From: Ignavibacteria bacterium
Lineage (GTDB): Bacteria > Bacteroidota > Ignavibacteria > Ignavibacteriales > Ignavibacteriaceae
DNA: 64,000 nucleotides
Assembly: GCA_021286645.1 (NCBI GenBank)
Contig: JAJTBZ010000064.1
Span: forward strand, 62,001 to 126,000
Reading direction: 5' to 3'
Shown here: positions 24,661 to 34,389 of the stretch, one piece after another
How positions within the stretch are numbered: position 1 is the stretch's first letter
Layout: each line of letters begins with the position of its first letter
Position numbers and translations under genes: made by a program
The notes under the pieces: model-generated
Told to the model about the DNA's origin: nothing
What the model saw: the letters and a program-made list of their open reading frames with translations, nothing else
The model's database searches: none

Positions 24661-26847
24661 TTACTTCATCGAAAGAGCAATTCGTTTTCGTTCAATATCT
24701 ATCTGGAGGATTGTTACATCAATAATATCGCCCACTTTAAGCACATCAAGCGGGTTTTTTACAAATTTATTGGCAAGCTGGGAAATATGAATCAGCCCGT
24801 CCTGCTTAACGCCAATATCCACGAAAGCCCCGAAATCAACAATATTGCGAACAGTACCTTTTAACCGCATTCCTTCGCGTAAATCTTCCATTTTTAAAAC
24901 GTCGGATCGAAGTATCGGCGGTGGAACATCTTCGCGCGGATCTCTGCCCGGCTTTTTCAGGTTCTCGATTATATCATTTAATGTCGGTTCGCCTAACCCC
25001 ACTTCCTGTGCTATCTTTTTAACACCTTTCTTTTCCATGAAGAAATCGATTAATCCAATCGATTCTCTGAATTGGTTAGGCTGAAAGTTAAACATTTTTA
25101 GCAGTGTTTCAGTTGCTACATACGATTCCGGGTGGATGAATGTATTATCCAGGGGGTTATCGCCATTGGCAATTTTCAGGAATCCCGCTGCCTGTTCAAA
25201 AGTTTTAGCACCAATACCGGCAACTTCCAGAATTTGCTGACGATTAGTGAACCGTCCATTCTTTTCACGGTGTTTTACAATGCTGCCGGCAAGTTTTTTA
25301 TTAAGGCCGGATACATAAGCGAGTAATGATTCAGAAGCCGTATTTACATCTACACCAACATAGTTTACGCAACTTACAACAACGTCATCGAGTTTCTTTG
25401 CAAGAAGTTTTTGATCTACATCGTGCTGGTAAAGGCCCACACCAATGGATTTGGGGTCTATTTTAACTAATTCCGCAAGTGGATCCAGTAATCTTCGGGC
25501 AATTGAAATATTTCCTCTCTGGCTTGCTTCCAGTTCCGGGAACTCTTTTTTTGCAACTTCAGAGGCTGAGTACACTGACGCGCCTGCTTCGCTAACTATT
25601 ATATATTTAGTGCTTAATTTCTTTTCTTTCAGCAAATCAGCAACTAATTGTTCGGTTTCACGACTCGCGGTACCGTTACCAATTGAAACTACTTCAACTC
25701 CATATTTCTTGATAAAATGGTGAATAATTTCTTTGGATTCCGTTTCTCTGTTCTTCGGTGGGTGTGGGTAAATTGTAGCGCCCTCGAGGTATTTACCTGT
25801 TTTATCAATTACCGCAACTTTACAGCCCGAAACATATCCCGGATCGATTCCCATAATCATTTTATCGCTTAAAGGCGACTGTAGCAACAATTGCCGTAAA
25901 TTGCTGGCGAATATTTCTATCGCGTGCTGATCGGCTATTTCTGTAAGCGTGTTGCGAACTTCTTTTTCTACGGAAGGAAAAATCAGGCGTTTATAGCTAT
26001 CTTCAAAAACTTCATCAAATACGGGCTGCAGTGGTGTTGTTTTATTTCCGAGGAAAATATTATTCATGGCAGCATACATCATAAGCTGGTCATGTTCCAG
26101 TTCAATTTTTAAGAATTTTTCAGCTTCTCCACGGTTCAGCGCTAATATCTGATACGGTTTTAGTTTTGTGATATCAATCTGAAAATCAAAGTAAATTCTG
26201 TAAACGTCTTTTTTATCTTTATCTTTCAGTTTTTCATTGGTTTCATCCTTCAATGATACGTCTTCACGTTTCACAGAGCGAACAACCGATTCACGCTGGA
26301 GATTTTCACGAACAGTTTTCCGAACATCGGCATTATCACTTACCATTTCTGCCAGAATATCTTTTGCACCCTGTAAAGCTTCGATAGCACTGCCAACACC
26401 AAGTTCATCATTAATGAATTCGGCTGCTTTGGCCATAATATCCCCATCAAAATCAAGATTTTCAAGCAGGAATAAGGCCAACGGTTCAAGACCTTTTGCT
26501 TTTGCAACCGTACCACGCGTTTTTCGCTTGGGTTTATAGGGCAGGTACAAATCTTCCAGTTCCTGCAGGCGGGTGCAGCCTTCAATCTTTTGCTGCAATT
26601 CGTCGGTTAATTTACCTTGTTCCGCAATGCTCTTTAAAATTGTTTCACGGCGCTCGCCAAGTAAAGTAAGGTAGTTATTTCTTTCTTCAATTTCGCGCAA
26701 TTGATCCTCTTCAAGGCCGCCGGTTCGTTCCTTACGGTAACGAACGATAAACGGGATAGTAGAGCCTTCCGCGAGCATTGTAAGAACGGAATCAACTTGT
26801 TCCTTGCGTATCTTAAGTTCATCTGCAATTAGGGATGGAATTTGCAT
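24661..26847 (-). CDS. tex: Tex-family RNA-binding transcription accessory protein
   Basis: 728 residues, the normal Tex length. The N-terminal helical region contains T-I-P-F-I-V-R-Y-R-K-E-R-T-G-G and Y-L-P-Y-K-P-K-R-K-T-R, followed by a YqgF-like RNase H fold (I-M-G-I-D-P-G-Y-V-S-G). Tandem helix-hairpin-helix motifs and a C-terminal S1 RNA-binding domain (G-T-V-R-N-I-V-D-F-G-A-F-V-D-I-G) complete it. Tex binds nucleic acid and affects transcription and stress tolerance in several bacteria; the exact role is not settled. It is transcribed alone, divergently from the TPR gene at 27055. Confidence 0.95.
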   Translation of the reverse strand: MQIPSLIADELKIRKEQVDSVLTMLAEGSTIPFIVRYRKERTGGLEEDQLREIEERNNYLTLLGERRETILKSIAEQGKLTDELQQKIEGCTRLQELEDLYLPYKPKRKTRGTVAKAKGLEPLALFLLENLDFDGDIMAKAAEFINDELGVGSAIEALQGAKDILAEMVSDNADVRKTVRENLQRESVVRSVKREDVSLKDETNEKLKDKDKKDVYRIYFDFQIDITKLKPYQILALNRGEAEKFLKIELEHDQLMMYAAMNNIFLGNKTTPLQPVFDEVFEDSYKRLIFPSVEKEVRNTLTEIADQHAIEIFASNLRQLLLQSPLSDKMIMGIDPGYVSGCKVAVIDKTGKYLEGATIYPHPPKNRETESKEIIHHFIKKYGVEVVSIGNGTASRETEQLVADLLKEKKLSTKYIIVSEAGASVYSASEVAKKEFPELEASQRGNISIARRLLDPLAELVKIDPKSIGVGLYQHDVDQKLLAKKLDDVVVSCVNYVGVDVNTASESLLAYVSGLNKKLAGSIVKHREKNGRFTNRQQILEVAGIGAKTFEQAAGFLKIANGDNPLDNTFIHPESYVATETLLKMFNFQPNQFRESIGLIDFFMEKKGVKKIAQEVGLGEPTLNDIIENLKKPGRDPREDVPPPILRSDVLKMEDLREGMRLKGTVRNIVDFGAFVDIGVKQDGLIHISQLANKFVKNPLDVLKVGDIIDVTILQIDIERKRIALSMK

Positions 26848-27054
26848 TCAGTCTTTCTCCGGACAATAAAAAATGAAATTTCAAATTTGACCGGAAGAAA
26901 ATGAATTTACAAATAGGAAAAAAGTTTTTTTTATTGTAAGAGCCTTTTACGAAGAAAAAGAGGAAAGATTTTCGCATTTTTAAAGATTTGATATTTATTT
27001 AAGTGTATAAAAGTAAGCATTGATTTTGCCCGAGACCTTTAATAATATTATTAT

Positions 27055-30027
27055 ATGAAATTACGATCAATTTTTATCTGCATGCTCTTCCTTTCAGGTA
27101 TTACATTTGCCCAGCAAAAAAACAGCCTGTACGAGGAAGCACTCTACGATTATGCCCGTGAAGCATATAGCGCGGCCTACCAGAAGTTTAAGGATTTTAC
27201 CGCAACCCTTGAACCTGCCAACCCTTTAAATGCTTCGGCGCAGTATTACACTGCTGAATGCCTTTATAAGTTGGGCGATTATCCCGGTGCCGTTTTCGAG
27301 TTCGAAAAGGAAATAACATATCACCAACTTTCAAACTTCAGGGAAGAATCGCTTTATAAACTGGGACTGATTTATTATAATCTTAAACAGTATCAAAAAA
27401 GCCGGGAGCGACTTTCAACTCTTATTAGCACATATCCCGAAAACGAACATTATGGTTCGGCTTTATACTGGATCGGTGAAGCCTATACGGTAGAACAAAA
27501 GTACGATGAAGCAATTGAATTTTTTAACCAGGCAATACAGCAAAAACGCAACAATAGTTTTCTTGATTACAGTGTTTACACGCTTGCAACTATTTACGAG
27601 AAAAAGAAGGAGTATAAAAAGGCAGTAGAATTTTATGATATGCTTCTGAGCTATTATAAAAATAGCACGCTGGCTCCAACTGCCCAAATACGAATCGGGT
27701 ATTGCTACTACAAATTGAAAGAATACGAAAATTCTATTATTGAGCTTTCCAGTCCTACAGTAAAAAGTTTAAGCAGCGAGAAAAAGGGAGAAGCACTTTA
27801 CATGCTCGGTAATTCTTATTTCAGAACTGCCGAATATGATAAGGCGCAAACAACCTTTCTGGAATTGATAGGAAAATATCCGGATAATGAATATATACGA
27901 GAAATTAAGTATTCTCTTGCCTGGTGTTATTTTCAACAGAAGCAATATCAGGATGCATATAAAACATTTCAGGGAATTAGTGAAGGAAGTGATACCTTAG
28001 CCCGCCTCTCTATTTACTGGAAAGCGGAATGCCAACGGTATTTAGGCAATGATAATGAGGCCTTAAAAGGGTATCAGGAGTATATAAAAAAATTCCCCCT
28101 ATCACCCCTGATTCAGGGCGTTCAGTACCAGGTAGGAGTTATATATTACAATAATAAAATGTTTGATAAATCGGTTAACTTTTTAAATAGTGCCACTAAT
28201 TCAACCGATCCGGAAATAAAGGCACGCTCATTAATTCTTTTAGGTGAGCTGGAGTTAAACCGGATGAAATATGCGGCTGGTTACCGCTATTTTACCAATG
28301 CTCTTTCACTGAAAGGGATTCAGGATAACCTGCGGAACAGGGGCCTTTTAGGCTTAGGGGTTGTGCAGTACGCCATGAAAAAATATACCGATGCGCTTCA
28401 GGCTTTTGATGAACTGGATACTAAAGCGCCAAATTTCGAAAGTGATAAGGTGCAATTCTATTCAGCTGAATGTCAATTCCAACTCGATAATTTTCAGGAT
28501 GCCCTTAGTCATTATAAAAAGATTAGTTTCGATCAGCCTGAATTGGGCGCCGCCACGGCTTATGGCACTGCCTATTGTTATTATAATCTTAAGGATTTTG
28601 ATAATGCCAGTTTCGCGTTCGATGATTTTTGCCGCAAATTTCCGCGGGATTCACGGGTTGGCGACGCGAAGATACGTTTGGCGGATACTTACCTGGCGGT
28701 TAAGCGCTATGCCGATGCTGCGAGAGTATACGAAGAAAGCTTGAAATTAAAGACAATTCAAACGAATAAAGATTATCTTAATTATCAATATGCTCTTACG
28801 TTGTTTAAGAGTGGGAAGACTCAACAGGCGGTAACTGAATTTACCAAAATGCTCAGTACATATCCAAAATCGCCATATACGGAAAATTCGCTCTATATGG
28901 TAGGATGGATTCGTTTTCAGCAGGGCAAACTGCAAGAGGCAGTCAATTCATATCTCTATCTGCTTTCGTATGCACCGCACTCCAAATTATTACCGTTGCT
29001 CTATTATTCGGTTGGCGACGCTTATTATAACATGGGCGCGTATGATTCGGCCATTACTTATTATGGACGTGTTGCCTATAATTTTAAGAATTCATCATAT
29101 ATCTTTGATGCTGTTAACGGATTACAGCTTAGTTATATAGCCAAAGGGGATCTTGATAAAGCCTCGGCGATTATTGATGAATTCGCGAATGAGAACAAAA
29201 AATCAAATTTTGCTGATCAGCTCTATTACAAAAAAGGTGAAATGTATTTTAACCAGGGTAATTACGAGCAGGCAATTGAGAGCTACAAAGAGTTCGTTCA
29301 GCGTTTCCCGGCCAGCAAATCTGTACCCAAGGCGCTTTTGGGTATCGGGAAAGCATCGCAACTCTTAGGTGATAAAACACAGGCTGCAAATTATTTTAGA
29401 AAAGTATTTGACGCGTATCCGGGCAGCGATGAAGGCGCTTCTGCCGTAGTAGAGGCAGGGAATATTTATACCGCGGCCGGTAACCCGGATGAAGCGCTTC
29501 GGCTGTATGATAGAGCAATTGATAAAGTTAAAAAAGAGACAGTGCGACCCGAAATTATGTATTATAAGGGCGTAACACTTGAAGCCAAAGGCGATTCACG
29601 TGGCGCGTATGACGTGTTTGAAGAAATTGTTATGTATTATGACGGGACATTGTTTGCTGATAAGTCTCGACTTGAATTAGGGCAAATTGAGTTGAAATCC
29701 AAAAGGTATCCTAATGCTGCCAAGTTCCTCCAGGCACTCAGTACTAAACGGACAGACGATCTGGGAGCCGCAGCTCAATTTTGGTTAGGAACCATGTATA
29801 TGGAACAAAATAAATTGAGTGATGCGGTAACAGCATTTGTAAGAATTCTGAATTTATTTGGCACTTATGAAGAATGGGTTGTAAAAGCTAACCTGCGCTT
29901 AGCCGGATGCTATGAACAGTTGAAAGATGTGAAGAAAGCAAAGGAAATGTATAAAGTCGTGATATCGAAGCATAAAGATGACGAATTTGGCAAAGAAGCA
30001 GCACAAAAACTGAAGAGGCTTAAATGA
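27055..30027 (+). CDS. Large secreted tetratricopeptide-repeat protein
   Basis: 990 residues. A signal peptide ends at F-A-Q, and almost the entire remainder is a solenoid of TPR units. Repeats such as A-L-Y-W-I-G-E-A-Y and A-A-x-Y-Y-x-A-E-C recur with 34-40 residue spacing, resembling BamD/CpoB-type periplasmic scaffolds. It should be a periplasmic or outer-membrane-associated protein-protein interaction platform. Its stop overlaps the start of the barrel gene (ATGA at 30024), so the two are translationally coupled and probably form a complex. Downstream genes in the same run are an HU-SPOR protein and a TonB-family protein. Confidence 0.88.
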   Translation: MKLRSIFICMLFLSGITFAQQKNSLYEEALYDYAREAYSAAYQKFKDFTATLEPANPLNASAQYYTAECLYKLGDYPGAVFEFEKEITYHQLSNFREESLYKLGLIYYNLKQYQKSRERLSTLISTYPENEHYGSALYWIGEAYTVEQKYDEAIEFFNQAIQQKRNNSFLDYSVYTLATIYEKKKEYKKAVEFYDMLLSYYKNSTLAPTAQIRIGYCYYKLKEYENSIIELSSPTVKSLSSEKKGEALYMLGNSYFRTAEYDKAQTTFLELIGKYPDNEYIREIKYSLAWCYFQQKQYQDAYKTFQGISEGSDTLARLSIYWKAECQRYLGNDNEALKGYQEYIKKFPLSPLIQGVQYQVGVIYYNNKMFDKSVNFLNSATNSTDPEIKARSLILLGELELNRMKYAAGYRYFTNALSLKGIQDNLRNRGLLGLGVVQYAMKKYTDALQAFDELDTKAPNFESDKVQFYSAECQFQLDNFQDALSHYKKISFDQPELGAATAYGTAYCYYNLKDFDNASFAFDDFCRKFPRDSRVGDAKIRLADTYLAVKRYADAARVYEESLKLKTIQTNKDYLNYQYALTLFKSGKTQQAVTEFTKMLSTYPKSPYTENSLYMVGWIRFQQGKLQEAVNSYLYLLSYAPHSKLLPLLYYSVGDAYYNMGAYDSAITYYGRVAYNFKNSSYIFDAVNGLQLSYIAKGDLDKASAIIDEFANENKKSNFADQLYYKKGEMYFNQGNYEQAIESYKEFVQRFPASKSVPKALLGIGKASQLLGDKTQAANYFRKVFDAYPGSDEGASAVVEAGNIYTAAGNPDEALRLYDRAIDKVKKETVRPEIMYYKGVTLEAKGDSRGAYDVFEEIVMYYDGTLFADKSRLELGQIELKSKRYPNAAKFLQALSTKRTDDLGAAAQFWLGTMYMEQNKLSDAVTAFVRILNLFGTYEEWVVKANLRLAGCYEQLKDVKKAKEMYKVVISKHKDDEFGKEAAQKLKRLK

Positions 30028-31610
30028 AAAAAGTATTCAGTATCCTCGTACTAATGGCAGTGTTTGCTTCATTGCTTCGGGCTCAGGAATCATCGGGGCA
30101 AAGCGTTGAGCTTCCCAGTTTCGTTATTACCGGCGAAGAAAAGTATGAATTACCCAAAGCTGCAAAGGCCGAAGCACCCCTTTTACCCATAGTTTCGGAA
30201 GAATTTCTGAAACCTGTATTTTCACCCGAATTTCTTGAAACCTCGCTGCAAAGCGACCCCATTCGAAAAGAGATGCGGTTACAGGATAGCATTATTAATT
30301 ACAGCTCAAAATTGGAAGCCTCGATGGGGAATTTGAAAACTCCCGAGTTTAATTTCTCAACCATATACCCATACAACAGTATGACGTTGGTAGGTAACCT
30401 GAAGGGATTCAACCAGCGTGCCTACGAAACGGGTTCTGGTAAATACGGGTTTCATCCTGAAGCAGGCGTACGATTAAAAGTAGTTGAAGAAGGGGCATTC
30501 TTCAATGATAACGATATTCAGGTTCTGGCCGGTTACAATTTTCTGGGATACAAACTTTGGGCTCTTACACCGATGATTGAACGCAAGACCGGAGAAGCTT
30601 ATATCAAAGGCAGTCTTTCGAGTAGTAAAAGTAACTTTTGGCAATATTCTATTGCAGGGCAGGCGAGCTCATTATCCATGACCGATGAAAAGGGTAAAGA
30701 GACTGAACTGATTTTGGACCTCAACGCGGGCTTTTCCGGGAAAGTTATGCAATTTACTCCCGGTATTCAGTATATTGGGTCGGTAACAAAAAATGAAAAT
30801 TTAAGTAAGCACCTTGGTTTCTTTAGAGTGAATGCACCGTTACAATTAAATATTTCCGATGTTGTAAATATTGCTGCGGGTGGTGAATTTTTTCATTGTG
30901 ATACAATAAATTCGTTTCTTCCAAAAGCCAGTATCGCAGTTAAGCTGAAGAAAGGGTTAATTCTGTATGGTGAATATAACCCGGTTTATGAAAAAATGGG
31001 GTTAAAGCGCGCACTGAATGAAAATAGCTTTTTTAATGTAAACCAATTTGTCCCTGTATATTATCCCTTGAAGAACCGGATTACCATTGGGATGAATCTG
31101 GAATATGAGCGCGAATTCGATATGATGCTTTCGTTTGTTTCATTTACATCAGACAGATATCCATATTTTCAGCTGGATAGCAGCAGGAATTACACGGTGC
31201 AAACTTCTGATATTAAAGGATTTCAAACAAAAATTGAGACAAGAATTTATCCTGGCAGGCTGGGCTACTTTTATGCCTCGTTAACGTTCCAGTCAATTCA
31301 AAACGATTCCGACAAATATTTGCCGTTTGTTCCTTCTCTTCAGGGTACTTTGAGTTATGGATATACTATTATGAAAGGATTAAATGCAAAAGCAGGAGTT
31401 ATTTTTGAAAATGGCAGGTATATTGACGCATTAAATAATATTTCGCTCAATACGTATGTTTCAACATTTTTAGAACTTGGTTATTCTTTCTCGCATGACT
31501 TTTTCGTAAATTTCAAGATTAATAACCTGATAAATAAAGAAAACTATTTCTGGAGATACTATAAAGAGCCACCATTGAATGCCACAGCCGGCATTACTTT
31601 ACAATGGTAG
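30024..31610 (+). CDS. Outer-membrane beta-barrel protein, TonB-receptor-like
   Basis: 528 residues with a signal peptide (ending L-R-A-Q). Next comes S-F-V-I-T-G-E, which resembles the start of TonB-dependent receptor plugs but is followed by no recognisable plug. The rest alternates aromatic and polar residues as in a transmembrane beta-barrel and ends in a typical final strand (A-T-A-G-I-T-L-Q-W). It lies between the TPR protein, whose stop codon it overlaps, and the HU-SPOR and TonB-family genes. The order suggests an outer-membrane component energised or anchored by its neighbours. The transported substrate, if any, cannot be told. Confidence 0.72.
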   Translation: MKKVFSILVLMAVFASLLRAQESSGQSVELPSFVITGEEKYELPKAAKAEAPLLPIVSEEFLKPVFSPEFLETSLQSDPIRKEMRLQDSIINYSSKLEASMGNLKTPEFNFSTIYPYNSMTLVGNLKGFNQRAYETGSGKYGFHPEAGVRLKVVEEGAFFNDNDIQVLAGYNFLGYKLWALTPMIERKTGEAYIKGSLSSSKSNFWQYSIAGQASSLSMTDEKGKETELILDLNAGFSGKVMQFTPGIQYIGSVTKNENLSKHLGFFRVNAPLQLNISDVVNIAAGGEFFHCDTINSFLPKASIAVKLKKGLILYGEYNPVYEKMGLKRALNENSFFNVNQFVPVYYPLKNRITIGMNLEYEREFDMMLSFVSFTSDRYPYFQLDSSRNYTVQTSDIKGFQTKIETRIYPGRLGYFYASLTFQSIQNDSDKYLPFVPSLQGTLSYGYTIMKGLNAKAGVIFENGRYIDALNNISLNTYVSTFLELGYSFSHDFFVNFKINNLINKENYFWRYYKEPPLNATAGITLQW

Positions 31611-31628
31611 GCGAATAAGATTGTAATA

Positions 31629-33431
31629 ATGATAACACGTACAGAATTAATACAGACATTAGCGATACGCGCTGAGATGCCTCAAACTGAGGCGGGGCGC
31701 TTTATGGAAATTTTTCTCCATAAATTGGTAGATATTTTAGCCCCTGGCGATGTGTTTTCACTCGAAGCCTTCGGGGTATTTGAAGTTGTACGCCCTGATG
31801 ATAGTGAAGGGCTTATGGGGCAGGATGATGTGCTGATTCTTTACCGAACTGAAAAGGCATTTGGGAATGGTGAAGAGCTTGTCTTCCGGGTTTCAGTGGC
31901 GAAGAGTGAAACTTCCAATCCATTGGATCTGTATTTTAGTCTGGGTATTGCAAAACCGCTGATTCCTTTGAAAGGACAAAAATTTGTGGCCGATTCATTG
32001 CCCGCTTCTCCGCTTGAATTACGGAAACTGGCAGAAATGAAGGCTGATTCTATTATTGCCAAGGGTTCTATTAGTCGCGGAACTTCCGTTACTGATTATC
32101 AAAGCATACGGAATATTCATGCTGAGCAGGGAGCTGCTTCCCAAGGGGCAAAGAAGAAACATCTTACCTGGGAATTTGGCGATGACTGGAAAAAGGAGTA
32201 TGAGGCAGCTACAATACTTTCGGGTACTGATACCGGGATAGTAGACGAGTTCCCGCTGGAAGCAATGCATCCTGATAACGAAATGAATTGGGATTTTGGC
32301 GGTGACGAAGAAGCCCCTCCTCTAACGCCTCACGAGCGAACCGCAGAGAATAAAGCAATTGATACAGCTAAAACACCCGATCCGGTGCTGCCGTTTTCAC
32401 AGGTGAAATCTTCTACCAGGGAATTGGAGATCGATTTTTCTGATTTTGAAGATGACAGCGAGGCTTCGGCTGAGGATTTCGATACGATATTCAAAAAATC
32501 ACTTGCTGCTAATGTTCTTTCAACTGATGCATTGCCGCCCGAAGAACCCTATAAGCAGGTGCGCTCAACCCGTGAATTACCTGCATTCCACATTCCCGAG
32601 GAACCTGCTGAGGAAGAAGAAATTGATAGAGCGGGGCAGGAAGATTTCTCCAAACTTGTTATTGATTTGAAAGACGGACTGCGTTCTACTTCGATATCGG
32701 AAAATGAAACCTTTCAGGCCAGGGGAATCAGGGATACAATTGATTTTCATCCACCCAAGAAAGAGTCAAGCGCTCTGAAATGGTACGTGTTAGCGTTCAT
32801 TTTATTTACTGTTTCCGGGTCACTTGTATATGTAAAAATGTACGGTACTCCTGAATGGGCCAGAAAATATTGGCAGAATAATATTGAACAAGGCTTTACA
32901 AAACCAATTCCTGTTGTAGTTGAACGTGATTATTCCTTTCCGGTCACATTCCCATACCCGGCACGCACGGTTACACCGATTGCCAGTAAACCTGTGGAGC
33001 AAGCGGAACCGGTGACTGAAACAAAGAAAGCAGAAGAGCAAAAAGTTGAAACTGCGCCGATTAAGCAGGAGTCGGTGAAGCCGCAGCCGGTGAAGCCGCA
33101 GGAAAAACCCGTTGGTAAAACGGAAAAAGTAATAGAAAAACCAAAACTGGTTGAAGCTAAAAAGGAACCCGTAAAGCCGGAAACAAAACCGGCCGCTCAG
33201 GTGCAAAAAAATATTTTTAAAGAGGCCGATGGTTACCAGGTCCAGGTAATGTCGCTCAATCGCGAAGATCAGGCAGAAGCAGAAGCTGCACGGCTTCGTG
33301 CAAAAGGTTATAAGGTAACGGTCGTTTCAGCAAATGTTCCCGGTAAGGGGCTCCATTATCGTGTCAGGGTCGGAAGCTTTGCCACTGTTGAGGAAGCATC
33401 GAAAGCTGCGGCTAAGCTCGGCGGCAAATAA
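31629..33431 (+). CDS. HU/IHF-like domain, transmembrane helix and SPOR domain fusion
   Basis: 600 residues. Residues 1-95 look like an HU/IHF-type domain (L-I-Q-T-L-A-I-R-A-E-M, then L-E-A-F-G-V-F-E-V). A long acidic low-complexity linker (about 120-375) precedes one membrane helix at about 380-402. The periplasmic part has a Lys/Pro/Glu-rich stretch (about 450-530) and a C-terminal SPOR domain (Y-Q-V-Q-V-M-S-L ... R-V-R-V-G-S-F). SPOR domains bind denuded septal peptidoglycan. HU-SPOR fusions of the CCDC81-like type have been described in Bacteroidetes and suggested to link chromosome and envelope. It is transcribed with the TPR, barrel and TonB-family genes. Confidence 0.82.
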   Translation: MITRTELIQTLAIRAEMPQTEAGRFMEIFLHKLVDILAPGDVFSLEAFGVFEVVRPDDSEGLMGQDDVLILYRTEKAFGNGEELVFRVSVAKSETSNPLDLYFSLGIAKPLIPLKGQKFVADSLPASPLELRKLAEMKADSIIAKGSISRGTSVTDYQSIRNIHAEQGAASQGAKKKHLTWEFGDDWKKEYEAATILSGTDTGIVDEFPLEAMHPDNEMNWDFGGDEEAPPLTPHERTAENKAIDTAKTPDPVLPFSQVKSSTRELEIDFSDFEDDSEASAEDFDTIFKKSLAANVLSTDALPPEEPYKQVRSTRELPAFHIPEEPAEEEEIDRAGQEDFSKLVIDLKDGLRSTSISENETFQARGIRDTIDFHPPKKESSALKWYVLAFILFTVSGSLVYVKMYGTPEWARKYWQNNIEQGFTKPIPVVVERDYSFPVTFPYPARTVTPIASKPVEQAEPVTETKKAEEQKVETAPIKQESVKPQPVKPQEKPVGKTEKVIEKPKLVEAKKEPVKPETKPAAQVQKNIFKEADGYQVQVMSLNREDQAEAEAARLRAKGYKVTVVSANVPGKGLHYRVRVGSFATVEEASKAAAKLGGK

Positions 33432-33442
33432 AGGTTAGTAGT

Positions 33443-34114
33443 ATGAAACAACGTCGTTTATATAATTATATTATTTCAGCAATATTTCATGTATTACTTT
33501 TTTCTGCATTCTTTTACCTGCCGGTAGCCGCTACCCCCAGTGAAGAAAATGCCGTTGAGGTAGGAATTGGGTTCGGTTTTGGCAATGGCACCGGCGGTGG
33601 TGGAATGGGCATGGATCTTACTGAACCGGGAGGGAATGAGTCTGCAGCTGAAGAAAAAACCAATGAAGATGTGAAACCCGCGAAAGAAATTACCCAATCG
33701 GCAATGGCAAAATCAGACGATGAAGTGAAAATTTCCGGTAAAGGGAAAAAAGCGGATTCGAAAAAAGAAGCACTTGGAGGCAGTGGATCGGGTACAGGTA
33801 GCGGAATAGGAAACGGCTCAGGCAGTGGTTTTGGTTACGACATTGAATGGGGTGGCGGTGGAAGACGAAGAATATATAATTATTCTTTGCCAGAGTATCC
33901 CGCGGGGGTTAATAAAGAATTGGATATACGAATCAGGTTTACCATTTTACCCGATGGCACCGTAGGCAGAGTTTTCCTGCTTACAAAAGGTGATACGCGC
34001 TTAGAAAACTCTGCTCTCAATTCATTGCGTCAGTGGCGGTTTGAGCCTTTGCGCTCGCAACAGCCGCAGGTAGAACAGACTGCTGTTATTGTTTTCCCTT
34101 ATCGGCTGCAGTAG
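33443..34114 (+). CDS. TonB-family energy-transducer-like protein
   Basis: 223 residues. One N-terminal membrane helix (about 8-28) is followed by a Gly-rich and Lys/Glu-rich periplasmic linker (about 40-150) and a C-terminal TonB domain (Y-P-A-G-V-N-K-E-L-D-I-R-I-R-F-T-I-L-P-D-G, later N-S-L-R-Q-W-R-F-E-P-L). TonB domains contact outer-membrane partners and transmit proton-motive-force energy. No exbB or exbD gene is adjacent, so it either borrows these or acts structurally. It starts 11 bases after the HU-SPOR gene and ends convergently with, and 29 bases inside, the gene on the opposite strand. Confidence 0.85.
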   Translation: MKQRRLYNYIISAIFHVLLFSAFFYLPVAATPSEENAVEVGIGFGFGNGTGGGGMGMDLTEPGGNESAAEEKTNEDVKPAKEITQSAMAKSDDEVKISGKGKKADSKKEALGGSGSGTGSGIGNGSGSGFGYDIEWGGGGRRRIYNYSLPEYPAGVNKELDIRIRFTILPDGTVGRVFLLTKGDTRLENSALNSLRQWRFEPLRSQQPQVEQTAVIVFPYRLQ

Positions 34115-34388
34115 AGAACGTAGGTTTGTAATAAACAAAGTAAAATGCTATTTCACAAAGGGTGAGTAGTGTTAGCGAAAAGCTGTCCCGGTCAAAGTAT
34201 ATCCCAAAACCTTCCGGCTGCATAAGGGTTTTCGATATGATAGTTGATATTGACCAGCCGACTGAAAAAAGCAATCCTATTAATGCGGCATCTTGTATTC
34301 CCGCTGAAAGCCCCTCGGTTTGCCATTTCTTTGAAAAAACAATTAACAAAAAAACACAATGAGCAAATAATAAAAATGCATTAACCAT
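34086..34388 (-). CDS. Small integral membrane protein of unknown function
   Basis: 100 residues with three hydrophobic segments (about 5-20, 30-50 and 75-95), consistent with three membrane helices. I place the start at ATG 34388, one base after the stop codon of the gene upstream, giving tight coupling to it. The 3' end overlaps the convergent TonB-family gene by 29 bases. I recognise no family. It probably works with the membrane protein encoded immediately upstream. Confidence 0.6.
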   Translation of the reverse strand: MVNAFLLFAHCVFLLIVFSKKWQTEGLSAGIQDAALIGLLFSVGWSISTIISKTLMQPEGFGIYFDRDSFSLTLLTLCEIAFYFVYYKPTFSTAADKGKQ

Positions 34389-34389
34389 A

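Noticed and set aside
30024-31610. A true TonB-dependent receptor
   Set aside because: Only a short receptor-like start and a barrel pattern are present; no plug domain is recognisable, so I call it an outer-membrane barrel of receptor-like type.
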